A stretch of DNA of 64,000 bases from Streptomyces sp. Je 1-369 (GCF_026810505.1 NZ_CP101750.1:5699501-5763500); one strand, 5' to 3'. Shown: positions 1 to 8,711, counted from the stretch's first letter. Notes: a model not told the origin generated them from the sequence alone. Made by a program: numbers and translations.

Positions 1-546
1 GCCGCGGGCGGCTCAGGTACGGCGCAGGAGGGCACGGTCAAGTTCGTGCCCGGCAAGGCCGTTCCGGTCTACGGCAAGGTCGGCAAGGGCATCGACCCGC
101 AGGCGTCGACCAAGGCGGTCGCCGAGGCGTACGAGAAGCAGGTCGAGACGGGCAGCGCGGGCACGGTCCAGGTGCCGGTCACGACGCGCAAGCCGACGAT
201 CGCCAAGGCCGAGGTCGACAAGTTCATGACCACGTTCGCCAAGCCGGCGATGTCCGCCAACGTCACCATCAAGGCGGGCGCCAAGTCGATCCCCTTCGGC
301 CCGGAGAGGTCGCTGCCGAAGATCCTCGAGACGAAGGCACTCAAGGACGGCACCCTCCAGGTGCACTACAACCTCGAAGAGCTCAAGAAGCTGTACGGCA
401 ACGTCTTCGACGGCGTGCTGATCCAGCGCGGCAACGGCTCCAAGACGCCGGTCCAGCCGACCGACGTGGCCCAGGCGATGGGCAAGGCGCTGACCGGCAA
501 GACGCCCGCGGACCGCATCGGGGTCATCGAGACGAACGCGAGCTGA
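1..546 (+). CDS. Peptidoglycan-binding-domain exported protein (C-terminal part, 5' end outside window)
   Basis: The reading frame is open from the first base and ends with TGA at 544-546, so only the last 181 residues are visible. A GTG at 46 is merely an internal codon. The visible part has the alternating pattern of the putative peptidoglycan-binding domain found in VanW and L,D-transpeptidase proteins: conserved GKAVPVYGKVGKGID, then a VQVPVTTRKPTI strand, then the next lobe. No catalytic VanW or YkuD motif follows, so the protein seems to end after the binding lobes. It is probably exported or membrane-anchored, but that would be shown by the missing N-terminus. A 96-base gap holding a palindrome separates it from the ABC operon, so it is probably not co-transcribed with it. 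Confidence 0.7.
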   Translation, partial: AAGGSGTAQEGTVKFVPGKAVPVYGKVGKGIDPQASTKAVAEAYEKQVETGSAGTVQVPVTTRKPTIAKAEVDKFMTTFAKPAMSANVTIKAGAKSIPFGPERSLPKILETKALKDGTLQVHYNLEELKKLYGNVFDGVLIQRGNGSKTPVQPTDVAQAMGKALTGKTPADRIGVIETNAS

Positions 547-589
547 CTTCGCCCGCGTAACCCGCGTAACCCGCGGCACCCGCGTCACC

Positions 590-621
590 GACTCCGGCAT
601 GACATCTGTCATGCCGGAGTC
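590..621. promoter_or_regulatory. Perfect 15-bp inverted repeat (core TGACA-TC-TGTCA) before the ABC/two-component operon
   Basis: Left arm 590-604 and right arm 607-621 are exact reverse complements with a 2-base TC spacer. It lies 22 bases upstream of the GTG at 643. The right arm (TGTCAT, 607-612) is 18 bases from a possible -10 GACACT (631-636), which would place transcription start at or next to the GTG. This fits a binding site for the NarL/LuxR-type regulator encoded at 3532-4137, which would control its own operon. It could also fold as a hairpin terminator for the upstream gene, but no T-run follows. Confidence 0.6.
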
Positions 622-642
622 GGCACATTCGACACTGCCGCC

Positions 643-1605
643 GTGACCAGCGCTTTTGTGACGATGGTCGGCATGACGACGACCACAGCACCGCCCGTCG
701 CAGACGTGGTGAGCTTCGAGCAGGTGACCAAGAGCTTCGGCGACGTCCGCGCCGTCGACGGCCTGACCCTCACCCTCCGCCCCGGCGAGACCGTGGCGCT
801 CCTCGGCCCGAACGGCGCGGGCAAGTCCACAACCCTCGACCTGCTCCTCGGCCTGCGCAGGCCGGACAGCGGCACGGTACGGGTCCTCGGCACCGAGCCG
901 CGCGAGGCGATCACCGCGGGCCGGGTCGGCGCCATGCTGCAGAGCGGCGGCCTGATGGGCGAGGTGACCGTACGCGAACTGGTCACCCTCGCCTGCGACC
1001 TGCACCCCAGGCCGTACCGCGTGAACGACGTGCTCGCCCACGCGGACATCACGAAGATCGCGGACCGCAAGGTCGACAAGCTCTCCGGCGGCCAGGAACA
1101 GCGCGTCCGCTTCGCGCTCGCCACCGCGGGCCCCCACGACCTGATCGTGCTCGACGAGCCGACCACCGGCATGGACGTCACCGCCCGCCAGGCGTTCTGG
1201 GCCACCATGCGTGAGCAGGCCGACCGGGGCCGCGCGGTCCTCTTCGCCACGCACTACCTGGAGGAGGCCGACGCGATCGCCGACCGCGTCCTGGTCCTGC
1301 ACCGCGGCCGCCTCCTCGCGGACGGCACCGCCGCCGAGATCAAGGCCACGGCGGGCGCCCGCAAGGTCGCCTTCGACCTGGAGCGGATCGACGCGGCGCT
1401 CACGGAGCGGCTGCGCGCGCTGCCCTTCCTGACCACGCTCGACATCGCGGGCCACACCGTCCGCGCCCAGTCGACGGACGCCGACGCCACGGTCCACGCG
1501 CTGTACGGACTCGGCGTCTACCCCCGCAACCTCGAAGTCGCCGGGCTCGGCCTGGAGCAGGCCTTCGTGGCGATCACCGAGGCCGAGGAGGCCAGGACCC
1601 GATGA
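643..1605 (+). CDS. ABC transporter ATP-binding protein, DrrA/LnrL-like exporter type
   Basis: Nucleotide-binding subunit of an ABC-2 exporter. In the 320-residue reading, Walker A GPNGAGKST is at about 55-63, the signature LSGGQ at 147-151 and Walker B LIVLDEP at 167-173, followed by the switch His (ATHYLEEAD). Three in-frame starts exist: GTG 643, ATG 664 and ATG 673. None has a good ribosome-binding site. The GTG fits a leaderless transcript, while ATG 673 gives the more usual N-terminus. It overlaps the permease start by 4 bases (ATGA). Exporters of this kind paired with a NarL-type two-component system often sense and expel membrane-active compounds, as in the Bacillus linearmycin system; the substrate here is unknown. 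Confidence 0.9.
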   Translation: MTSAFVTMVGMTTTTAPPVADVVSFEQVTKSFGDVRAVDGLTLTLRPGETVALLGPNGAGKSTTLDLLLGLRRPDSGTVRVLGTEPREAITAGRVGAMLQSGGLMGEVTVRELVTLACDLHPRPYRVNDVLAHADITKIADRKVDKLSGGQEQRVRFALATAGPHDLIVLDEPTTGMDVTARQAFWATMREQADRGRAVLFATHYLEEADAIADRVLVLHRGRLLADGTAAEIKATAGARKVAFDLERIDAALTERLRALPFLTTLDIAGHTVRAQSTDADATVHALYGLGVYPRNLEVAGLGLEQAFVAITEAEEARTR

Positions 1606-2342
1606 ACAGCCTGATCAAGCTCGAGATCACCCGCGCCCTGCGCAACCGCAAGTTCCTCTTCTTCTCCGTCATCTACCCGTCGGTGCTCTTCGTGATCATC
1701 GCGGGCAGCCAGGACGGCGCCGACAAGGTTCCCGGGACCGGTCTGTCCGTCCCCGCGTTCATGATGGTCTCGATGGCGTCCTTCGGCGCCCTGACCGCCG
1801 TACTCATGGGCAACAGCGAGCGCATCGCCAAGGAGCGCGAGAGCGGCTGGGTGCGGCAGCTGCGCCTGACGTCCCTGCCGGGCCGCGGCTACGTCCTCGC
1901 GAAGACCGCGAGCGCCGCCGTGGTCAGCCTGCCGTCCATCGTCGTGGTCTTCGCGGTCGCGGCGGTCTTCAAGGACGTCCGCTTCGACGCCTGGCAGTGG
2001 GCGGCGCTGACCGGCGCGATCTGGGCGGGCAGCCTCTGCTTCGCCGCGCTCGGCGTGGCCATCGGCTACCTCGCGACCGGCGACGCCGTACGCCCCATCA
2101 CGATGATCATCTACTTCGGGCTCTCCATCCTCGGCGGCCTGTGGATGCCCGTCACGACGTTCCCGCACTGGCTGCGGGAGACCGCGTCCTGGCTGCCCAC
2201 CCACGCGTACGCTGCCCTCGGGCAGGCCATCGAACTGGGCGAGGCGCCGCACGCGAAGGACATCACGCTCCTGGTCGCCTACTTCCTCCTCTTCGCGGGC
2301 GGCGCGGCATGGCTGTACCGGAAGGACACACTGAAGGCGTGA
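1602..2342 (+). CDS. ABC-2 type transporter permease
   Basis: A 246-residue integral membrane protein of the ABC-2 type. It has a basic cytoplasmic start (LEITRALRNRKFLFFSVIYP), then about six hydrophobic segments, with the typical stretch around GGLWMPVTTFPHWLRETASWLPTHAYAALGQ before the last helix. It pairs with the ATPase encoded just upstream and shares a 4-base stop/start overlap with it. Its own stop overlaps the sensor kinase GTG start. It should form the membrane channel of the exporter as a homodimer with two ATPase subunits. Confidence 0.9.
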   Translation: MNSLIKLEITRALRNRKFLFFSVIYPSVLFVIIAGSQDGADKVPGTGLSVPAFMMVSMASFGALTAVLMGNSERIAKERESGWVRQLRLTSLPGRGYVLAKTASAAVVSLPSIVVVFAVAAVFKDVRFDAWQWAALTGAIWAGSLCFAALGVAIGYLATGDAVRPITMIIYFGLSILGGLWMPVTTFPHWLRETASWLPTHAYAALGQAIELGEAPHAKDITLLVAYFLLFAGGAAWLYRKDTLKA

Positions 2343-3535
2343 ACACGACAGACGCTGAGGGCAGCGAACTCCACCCGGTCTACACGTTCGGACGCCCGCC
2401 GCAGGGCCGCCGCCAGCTCCTGACGAAGTCCGCCTGGATCGGTGTCTGGCTGGTGTTCCTGAGCGCCCCGGTCAAGGACCTGGCCGACGGACACCACGCG
2501 ACCCTCGCCACCGTCCTCGGCTCGCTCGGCCTCGCGCTCTTCGTGGCCTGCTATCTGACCCTCGTCTTCCGCTACACCACCAGGATCCTCAGGTGGCGCG
2601 CCGTCATCGCCTGCTTCGCGCTGCTCGTGGGCCTCGCCGTGGTCCTCGCGTTCAGCCTCGGCGACCACTGGCTCGGACTCTTCGTGTACGTGTCGGTCTC
2701 CGCGGGCGCCGTCCTGCCGGTGCGGTACGCGCTCGGGGTCATCCCCGCGGTCACGCTCCTGATGATCCTGGTCGGCCTGCGCGACGACGGACTCGGCGAC
2801 CTGGTCACCAACCTCGGAGTGATCACGCTCCTGGTGGGCTTCGCGATGTCCGGCGTACGCGAGCTGATCCGTACGACGGTCCAGCTCCGCCAGGCCCGCG
2901 CGACCGTCGCGCAACTCGCCGCCAACGAGGAGCGGCTGCGGCTCGCCAGGGACCTGCACGACCTGCTCGGCCACTCGCTCTCCCTGATCACACTCAAGAG
3001 CGAGCTCGCCGGGCGCATGCTCCCCACCCACCCCGACAAGGCCGCCCAGCAGGTCGCCGACATCGAACAGGTCAGCCGCCAGGCCCTGGTGGACGTGCGC
3101 GAGGCGGTCTCCGGCTACCGGCGGCGCACCCTCGCCGGTGAACTCGCGGGCGCCCGCACGGCGCTCACCGCCGCGGGCGTCGAGGCCGTGGTGCCGGAGG
3201 AGCCGCCCGCCGAGCTGCCGGGCGAGGAGGCGGAGGCGGCGCTCGCCTGGGCGCTGCGGGAGGCGGTCACCAATGTCGTACGGCACAGCGGGGCCCGGCG
3301 CTGCACGGTGGCGTTCACGGCGCGGCAGACGCTCGCGGGACGGCTCCTCGAACTCACCGTGGAGGACGACGGAGTGGGCGCCTCCGGTGCGGGGGCGGGC
3401 AACGGCCTGACGGGGCTCACCGAGCGCGTGGAGGCGGTCGGCGGGGCTCTGGACACGGGTCCCGCGGACCGCCGCGGGTTCCGCCTCGCGGTCCGCGTAC
3501 CCCTGGCGAGGGCCACCGTAGGATCCCCCTTATGA
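2339..3535 (+). CDS. Sensor histidine kinase, NarL/DesK type (HisKA_3)
   Basis: I start it at GTG 2339, which overlaps the permease stop; a longer frame runs upstream inside the permease gene and is a shadow. The 398-residue protein has four to five membrane helices in residues 30-175 with little extracytoplasmic sequence, so it probably senses within the membrane. A coiled linker follows, then the dimerisation motif ARDLHDLLGHSLS with the phospho-accepting His near 207. The ATPase N-box EAVTNVVRHS is near 308-317, with G-boxes DDGVG and GNGLTGL after it. It phosphorylates the response regulator encoded next, whose ATG overlaps the TGA here. Confidence 0.93.
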   Translation: MNTTDAEGSELHPVYTFGRPPQGRRQLLTKSAWIGVWLVFLSAPVKDLADGHHATLATVLGSLGLALFVACYLTLVFRYTTRILRWRAVIACFALLVGLAVVLAFSLGDHWLGLFVYVSVSAGAVLPVRYALGVIPAVTLLMILVGLRDDGLGDLVTNLGVITLLVGFAMSGVRELIRTTVQLRQARATVAQLAANEERLRLARDLHDLLGHSLSLITLKSELAGRMLPTHPDKAAQQVADIEQVSRQALVDVREAVSGYRRRTLAGELAGARTALTAAGVEAVVPEEPPAELPGEEAEAALAWALREAVTNVVRHSGARRCTVAFTARQTLAGRLLELTVEDDGVGASGAGAGNGLTGLTERVEAVGGALDTGPADRRGFRLAVRVPLARATVGSPL

Positions 3536-4137
3536 TCAGGATCCTGCTGGCCGAGGACCAGGCCATGGTCCGTGAGGCCCTCGCGGCGCTGCTCGGCCTC
3601 GAACCGGACATCGAGGTCGTCGCCCAGGTGGCGCGCGGCGACGAGGTGCTCGCGGCGGCCCGGGAACACGCCGTGGACGTGGCGCTGCTCGACATCGAGA
3701 TGCCGGGACAGACGGGCATCGAGGCCGCCGCCGAACTCCACGCCGCGCTCCCCGCGTTGAAGGTGGTCGTACTCACCACCTTCGGCCGCCCCGGCTATCT
3801 TCGCAGCGCCATGGAGGCAGGCGCCGACGCCTTCCTGGTCAAGGACGCGCCCGCGGCGCAGCTCGCGGCGGCGGTGCGCAAAGTGCTCGCGGGGGAGCGG
3901 GTCATCGACCCCACGCTGGCGGCGGCCGCCCTCGCGGGCGGTGCGAACCCGCTGACCGACCGCGAGCGCGAGGTGCTGCGCGCGGCGGCCGACGGCGCCA
4001 CCAACGCCGAACTCGCCACCGCCCTGCACCTCTCCCGGGGCACGGTCCGCAACTACCTCTCGACGGCGATCCAGAAGCTCGCGGTCCGCAACCGCGCGGA
4101 GGCGGTCAAGGCCGCCAGGGACAAGGGCTGGCTCTAG
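3532..4137 (+). CDS. Response regulator, NarL/LuxR family
   Basis: A 201-residue regulator. The receiver domain has the acidic pair E8-D9, the phosphoacceptor Asp54 (LLDIEMPG), Thr in VVLTTF and Lys in LVKDAP. A LuxR-type helix-turn-helix fills about 140-195 (LTDREREVLRAAADG, then LSRGTVRNYLSTAI). It completes the four-gene operon exporter ATPase, permease, kinase, regulator, all joined by 4-base overlaps. The palindrome at 590-621 is the natural candidate target. No terminator was obvious in the 25 bases before the convergent gene. Confidence 0.94.
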   Translation: MIRILLAEDQAMVREALAALLGLEPDIEVVAQVARGDEVLAAAREHAVDVALLDIEMPGQTGIEAAAELHAALPALKVVVLTTFGRPGYLRSAMEAGADAFLVKDAPAAQLAAAVRKVLAGERVIDPTLAAAALAGGANPLTDREREVLRAAADGATNAELATALHLSRGTVRNYLSTAIQKLAVRNRAEAVKAARDKGWL

Positions 4138-4162
4138 GGTCTGTGTCATCACCCTGGGGCGG

Positions 4163-5017
4163 TCAGTTCAGCATCGCCCGCGCCCCCTGCGCCTGCCGCC
4201 GCGCCCGGTCGGCCGTCGCCGGGTCCAGGGCGGCGACCTCCTCGGCGTAGGTGTCGAGCTCCCGCGCGCCCGCCTGGAACTCCCCTTTCTGTACGAGGAG
4301 TTGGGCCCGTTCGTAGTGCAGAAGCGGCGACGGCGAGGGCAGCAGCAGGCAGAGGTCGACCGCCCAGAGCGATACGTCGGAGCGCTCGGGGCGGGACGCG
4401 GCCCAGACGCGGATGTTGTTGAGGACGCGCGCCACGATGTCCAGCGGCTCCGCGACGCCCAGCATCGACGGCGCGAGCGGCGTCCCCGTGGCCGCGGCGA
4501 CCAGGAGCTCCACGTCCATGCCGGTCAGGAGCCGCCCGCCGCCGAACGGATCGGCGAGCACACGCTCCTCCGGCGGGCCGAAGCCGACGACGAAGTGCCC
4601 GGGCAGCGCCACGCCGTGGACGGGGGCACCGGCCCGCCGCGCCACCTCCATCCACACCACGGAGAGCAGGATCGGCAGCCCTCTGCGGCGCCGCAGGACC
4701 TGGTGCAGGAGGGAGGAGTCAAGACGCTGGTAGTCGCCGGGTCTGCCCTTGAACCCGAAGCCCTGGCCGAGGAGCTCGTTGAGGGCCACGGCCCAGGCCA
4801 GGGGGTCGCGGGACCGGCCGGACCGGTGGCCGGGCGCGATCTGTTCCGCCAGCCGGTCGAGCATGCGCCGTGCGGCGTCGATGTCCGTCTCGTCGAGGGA
4901 GGGGTCCGCCTCGGTGCCGATCAGCAGGCACAGCAGCGACAGGTCGGGCCGCGGTGACCCGGCCTCGGCCGCGAACAGCCGCCGCCACTCGGTGGTTCCG
5001 GGGGGTCGGGGGTGCAT
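4163..5017 (-). CDS. SirB1/transglutaminase-like family protein, copy 1
   Basis: A 284-residue soluble protein of the SirB1 (Transglut_core2) family. Conserved features are GDYQRLDSSLLHQVL, RRGLPILLSVVWMEVARRAG and GVALPGHFVVGFG, followed by DPFGGGRLL. Family members resemble transglutaminases but usually lack a clear Cys-His-Asp triad, and none is evident here. The C-terminal part (LHYERAQLLVQKGEF, then a helical repeat) looks like a TPR pair. The biochemical role is not established. A second, closely related copy follows at 5087-5917 in the same orientation. Both end in the same ARAMLN motif, which indicates a tandem duplication. Confidence 0.85.
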   Translation of the reverse strand: MHPRPPGTTEWRRLFAAEAGSPRPDLSLLCLLIGTEADPSLDETDIDAARRMLDRLAEQIAPGHRSGRSRDPLAWAVALNELLGQGFGFKGRPGDYQRLDSSLLHQVLRRRRGLPILLSVVWMEVARRAGAPVHGVALPGHFVVGFGPPEERVLADPFGGGRLLTGMDVELLVAAATGTPLAPSMLGVAEPLDIVARVLNNIRVWAASRPERSDVSLWAVDLCLLLPSPSPLLHYERAQLLVQKGEFQAGARELDTYAEEVAALDPATADRARRQAQGARAMLN

Positions 5018-5086
5018 ACGTCCCTCGTGCCCGGTCGCCTCGATCGATACGTGCCCCCGGGCGAGACCGCGCGCCCCCCCCGGAGG

Positions 5087-5917
5087 TCAGTTCAGCATCG
5101 CCCGAGCGGCCCGCGCCTGCTGACGGACCCGCTCCGCCGTCGTCGGCTCCACCGTCGTCACCACATCCGCGTAGGCGTCGAGCTCCGCCGCGCCCCCGAG
5201 GAAGTCACCCCGCTGCACGAGGAGTTGCGCCCTCTCGTAACGCAGCCGCGCCGGATGGGCGGGCAGCAGCAGCGACAGCTCGAGGGCCCACAGCGCGACG
5301 TCGGAGCGCTCGGGCCTGGCGGCCGCCCAGGCGCGGATGTTGTTGAGGATGCGCTGCACGATGTTCAGCGGATCGGCGGGCGTCAGCATCGACGGCTGGA
5401 TGCCCGTGCCCGCCGTACCCGCCACCAGGAGCTCCGCGTCGGCGCCGGTCAGCAGCCGCCCGCCGTCGAACGGGTCGGCGAGTATCTGGTCGTCCTTGGG
5501 CCCGAAGCCGACGACGAAGTGGCCCGGCAGCGCCACCCCGTACACCGGGGCGCCCGCACGCCGCGCCACCTCCATCCACACCACGGAGAGCAGGATCGGC
5601 AGCCCCCTGCGGCGCTTGAGGACCTGGTGCAGGAGAGAGGAGTCGAGGCGCTGGTAGTCGCCCGGTGTCCCCTCGAACCCGCACTGTTCACCGAGGAGTT
5701 CGGCCATCGCGACCGCCCACGCGCGGGGCCCGCCGGGACGGAACGGCAGCAGGCCCGCGAGACGGTCGAGCTCGATCTCCGCCGCGTCGATCCCCGCCTC
5801 GTCGAGGGAAGGGTCCGCCTCGGCACCGATCAGCAGGCACAGCGGCGCGAGACCGGGCCGCTCCGACCGTGCCTCCTCGGTGAACCGCCGCCGCCATTCG
5901 CCGGACTCCGCGTGCAT
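5087..5917 (-). CDS. SirB1/transglutaminase-like family protein, copy 2
   Basis: A 276-residue paralogue of the gene at 4163-5017, with the same domain order: SirB1 core (RRRGLPILLSVVWMEVARRAG, GVALPGHFVVGFG) and a C-terminal TPR-like tail ending in ARAMLN. By eye the core is almost identical, while the N-terminal 80 residues and the loops have diverged, so the duplication is not recent. It lies 69 bases upstream of copy 1 on the same strand and is probably co-transcribed with it. The ATG at 5915-5917 is the only sensible start. Function unknown. Confidence 0.85.
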   Translation of the reverse strand: MHAESGEWRRRFTEEARSERPGLAPLCLLIGAEADPSLDEAGIDAAEIELDRLAGLLPFRPGGPRAWAVAMAELLGEQCGFEGTPGDYQRLDSSLLHQVLKRRRGLPILLSVVWMEVARRAGAPVYGVALPGHFVVGFGPKDDQILADPFDGGRLLTGADAELLVAGTAGTGIQPSMLTPADPLNIVQRILNNIRAWAAARPERSDVALWALELSLLLPAHPARLRYERAQLLVQRGDFLGGAAELDAYADVVTTVEPTTAERVRQQARAARAMLN

Positions 5918-5983
5918 ACGTGCCTCGTGTCTGCCCTCGCCGGGCGCTGTTTCCGTGCCGTGCTCTGCCGTTGTGCCGCCCGC

Positions 5984-6985
5984 TCAGGCGGGGCCGTACC
6001 GGTAGTGGTGGTAGGCGTGGTGTGCGGCGAAACCCATTCCGTCGTACAGTGCCCGCGCGCCGTCGTTTTCGTCCTCGACCTGCAGCCAGGCCGCCGAAGC
6101 GCCCTCGGACAGGGCCTGCCGGGACAGCGCGGTCATCACCGCGGTGGCGAGCCCCTCGCGACGGTGCTCCGGGGCCACCTCGACCGCCATGAAGCCCGCC
6201 CAGCGCCCGTCGACGACGCACCGCCCGATGGCGGCCGGAGCGTCACCGCTCCCGGGCACGGAAGCGAACCATACCGAGGGCCCGCCCGCCAGCACCTCGA
6301 GCACATGCGGGCCGGGAACCCCGAACCGCTTGTACCGCCGCAGCCACGGCTCGTCGAAGGTCCGGGACAGCGTCACCCGGTCGGTGTCCGCGTCCAGGTC
6401 GGCGACGGGAGCGAGACCACCGACGTGCAGCCGCGCGCTGACCTCGCGCTTCCAACCGTGCTCCGCCAAGCCGGCGCAGAGCAGCTCCTGGGTGCCTTCG
6501 GCGCCGGTCGCGGTCTGTACGTAGGGCGGCAGGCCGCGGGCCGCGTACCACTCGCGGACGTACGACAGCGCCTCGTCCAGCGGCCGTCCGGGATCGCCCA
6601 GCGGCAGGACGGAGTTGGCGCGCCGCGTGAACCCGGCCGCCGACCGCAGCTCCCAGTCGCCGAGGCGCTCGCTCTCCACCGGCTGCCAGGCGCGGGCGGA
6701 GACGCGCGCCAGTTCCTCGTACGAGGCGGAGGGGCCCCTTCTGCGCGCGGGCGCGGCCGGCACGACCTTGCCCGCGACCAGGGACCCTTCCGGGATGCGG
6801 ACGATTTCGCCGGTCCGGCGTGTGATGAGCACCACACCTTCGTTCCACGATGCGAGAACGCCCACCGTGTCGGTGAACTTCTCACCCGAGATCAAAGCGT
6901 CGCTCAAGCGTCGTACCGAGACGCGTTTGCCCACGTCAGCAGGGGTAATGCGGACCTCGAGTCGTCCACCGGCAGCGAATTCCAC
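5984..6985 (-). CDS. GNAT family N-acetyltransferase
   Basis: I choose GTG 6985 as start because a strong AGGAGGGG lies 11 bases upstream, whereas the ATG at 7015 has no ribosome-binding site. That gives 333 residues beginning with a small beta-rich domain (GGRLEVRITPADVGKRVSVRRL, VLITRRTGEIVRIPEG). The C-terminal GNAT domain shows motif A (MAVEVAPEHRREGLATAVM, acetyl-CoA phosphate loop) and motif B (AAWLQVEDENDGARALYDGMGF). The substrate is unknown. It is divergent from the ferredoxin gene. Confidence 0.88.
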   Translation of the reverse strand: MEFAAGGRLEVRITPADVGKRVSVRRLSDALISGEKFTDTVGVLASWNEGVVLITRRTGEIVRIPEGSLVAGKVVPAAPARRRGPSASYEELARVSARAWQPVESERLGDWELRSAAGFTRRANSVLPLGDPGRPLDEALSYVREWYAARGLPPYVQTATGAEGTQELLCAGLAEHGWKREVSARLHVGGLAPVADLDADTDRVTLSRTFDEPWLRRYKRFGVPGPHVLEVLAGGPSVWFASVPGSGDAPAAIGRCVVDGRWAGFMAVEVAPEHRREGLATAVMTALSRQALSEGASAAWLQVEDENDGARALYDGMGFAAHHAYHHYRYGPA

Positions 6986-7128
6986 AGCTCTGTCAGCCCC
7001 TCCTGTTCGGATCATGCCCGGGAACGGAGATACTAGGGGTGGGCATCGACGACGCCGCGCTCCCGCGCGCCAGGCGAGCGGAGCCTGAGGACGGCCCGCC
7101 AACGCCCGTATCGAGGAGGAACGACAGC

Positions 7129-7449
7129 GTGACCTACGTCATCGCGCAGCCTTGTGTCGACGTCAAGGACAAGGCGTGCATCGAGGAGTGCCCGGTCGAC
7201 TGCATTTACGAGGGCTCCCGGTCCTTGTACATCCACCCGGACGAATGCGTCGACTGCGGAGCCTGCGAACCGGTCTGCCCGGTCGAGGCGATCTTCTACG
7301 AGGACGACACTCCTGAGGAGTGGAAGGACTACTACAAGGCGAACGTCGAGTTCTTCGACGAGCTCGGTTCGCCCGGTGGCGCGAGCAAGCTCGGCCTGAT
7401 CGAGCGCGACCACACCTTCATCGCCGCCCTGCCGCCGCAGAACCAGTAA
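7129..7449 (+). CDS. fdxA: Seven-iron ferredoxin (3Fe-4S plus 4Fe-4S)
   Basis: A 106-residue ferredoxin starting at GTG 7129 behind GAGGAGGA (7113-7120). Cysteines 9, 17, 21 and 25 and the run CVDCGACEPVCP (40, 43, 46, 50) give the pattern of FdxA-type 7Fe ferredoxins: one Cys of the first set is normally free, three ligate a 3Fe-4S cluster and four a 4Fe-4S cluster. The long C-terminal tail (EEWKDYYKANVEFFDELG) is also typical. It acts as a cytosolic electron carrier. Location directly before dapC is a conserved actinobacterial arrangement. Confidence 0.96.
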   Translation: MTYVIAQPCVDVKDKACIEECPVDCIYEGSRSLYIHPDECVDCGACEPVCPVEAIFYEDDTPEEWKDYYKANVEFFDELGSPGGASKLGLIERDHTFIAALPPQNQ

Positions 7450-7547
7450 ACAGCGGCAGCCCGAGCGTCGCCCCGGTCCCGTACGGCATCTTCGCCGCAC
7501 GGGACCGAGGCGTTTGCAACGACCAGTACCAGCACGGGAGTCACCAC

Positions 7548-8642
7548 GTGTCCGCAGTCTCCGACCGGCTTCCCACCTTCCCCTGGGACAAGCTCGAGCC
7601 GTACAAGGCCACGGCGGCCGCCCACCCCGGCGGCATCGTCGACCTGTCGGTGGGCACCCCCGTGGACCCGGTCCCCGAGCTGATCCAGAAAGCGCTGATC
7701 GCGGCCGCGGACTCGCCGGGCTATCCGACGGTCTGGGGCACGCCGGAGCTGCGTGACGCGCTCACCGGCTGGTGCGAGCGGCGGCTCGGCGCCCGTGGCT
7801 TCACGCACCGGAACGTGCTGCCGGTCGTCGGCTCCAAGGAGCTGGTGGCCTGGCTCCCGACGCAGCTGGGCCTCGGCCCGGGCGACGTGGTGGCCTACCC
7901 GCGCCTCGCCTACCCGACGTACGAGGTGGGCGCGCGCCTGGCCCGCGCCGAGTACGTCGCCTACGACGACCCGACGGCGCTCGACCCGACGCACCTCAAG
8001 CTGCTCTGGCTCAACTCGCCGTCCAACCCGACCGGACGCGTCCTGTCGAAGGACGAGCTGATCCGGACCGTCGCGTGGGCGCGCGAGCACGGCGTGCTGC
8101 TGGTCAGCGACGAGTGCTACCTGGAGCTCGGCTGGGAGGCCGAACCGGTGTCGGTGCTGCACCCGGACGTGTGCGGTGGTTCGTACGACGGGATCGTCGC
8201 CGTCCACTCGCTCTCCAAGCGGTCCAACCTGGCGGGCTACCGTGCGGCGTTCATCGCCGGTGACGCGGCCGTCCTCGGGGACCTGCTGCAGATCCGCAAG
8301 CACGGCGGCATGATGACCTCCGCGCCGACCCAGGCGGCCGTCGTGGCGGCGCTCGGCGACGACGAGCACGTGCGCGTGCAGCGCGAGCGGTACGTCGTCC
8401 GGCGCACCGCGCTGCGCGACGCCCTGGTGCGGCACGGCTTCCGGATCGAGCACAGCGAGGCGAGCCTGTACCTGTGGGCCACCCGCGACGAGTCCTGCTG
8501 GGACACCGTGGGCCACCTCGCGGAGCTGGGCATCCTGGTCGCGCCCGGCGACTTCTACGGCCCGGCGGGCGACCGCTTCGTGCGCGTCGCCCTGACGGCG
8601 ACGGACGAGCGCGTCGCCGCGGCGGTGGAGCGCCTGGGCTGA
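7548..8642 (+). CDS. dapC: Succinyldiaminopimelate aminotransferase
   Basis: A PLP-dependent class I/II aminotransferase of 364 residues, starting at GTG 7548 after GGGAG. Recognisable parts are the N-terminal LPTFPWDKLEPYK, the substrate/cofactor motif NSPSNPTGRV and the PLP-binding Lys near 224 in SLSKRSNLAGYR. The short actinobacterial DapC type fits the position next to fdxA and just before dapE (10455). It converts N-succinyl-2-amino-6-ketopimelate and glutamate to N-succinyl-LL-diaminopimelate in the lysine and peptidoglycan-precursor pathway. A strong terminator follows. Confidence 0.93.
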   Translation: MSAVSDRLPTFPWDKLEPYKATAAAHPGGIVDLSVGTPVDPVPELIQKALIAAADSPGYPTVWGTPELRDALTGWCERRLGARGFTHRNVLPVVGSKELVAWLPTQLGLGPGDVVAYPRLAYPTYEVGARLARAEYVAYDDPTALDPTHLKLLWLNSPSNPTGRVLSKDELIRTVAWAREHGVLLVSDECYLELGWEAEPVSVLHPDVCGGSYDGIVAVHSLSKRSNLAGYRAAFIAGDAAVLGDLLQIRKHGGMMTSAPTQAAVVAALGDDEHVRVQRERYVVRRTALRDALVRHGFRIEHSEASLYLWATRDESCWDTVGHLAELGILVAPGDFYGPAGDRFVRVALTATDERVAAAVERLG

Positions 8643-8663
8643 ACCAGGTGCCGTACGCACGGC

Positions 8664-8696
8664 GAAGGGCCCGGAGCCAGTGGCTCCGGGCCCTTC
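8664..8696. terminator. Intrinsic-type terminator hairpin after dapC
   Basis: Arms 8664-8679 and 8681-8696 are perfect 16-bp reverse complements with a single-base spacer. It sits between dapC and the convergent gene at 8712-9155 and probably serves both. No T-run, as usual in this genus. Confidence 0.85.
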
Positions 8697-8711
8697 GTGT
8701 GTGCCGGGTGA

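Noticed and set aside
13..1497. 494-codon open frame on the minus strand
   Set aside because: It is antisense to the ABC ATPase and the upstream gene, Arg/Gly/Ala-rich without any motif; typical high-GC shadow.
5012..7036. 674-codon plus-strand frame across two minus-strand genes
   Set aside because: No motif, and both genes beneath have strong family signatures on the other strand.
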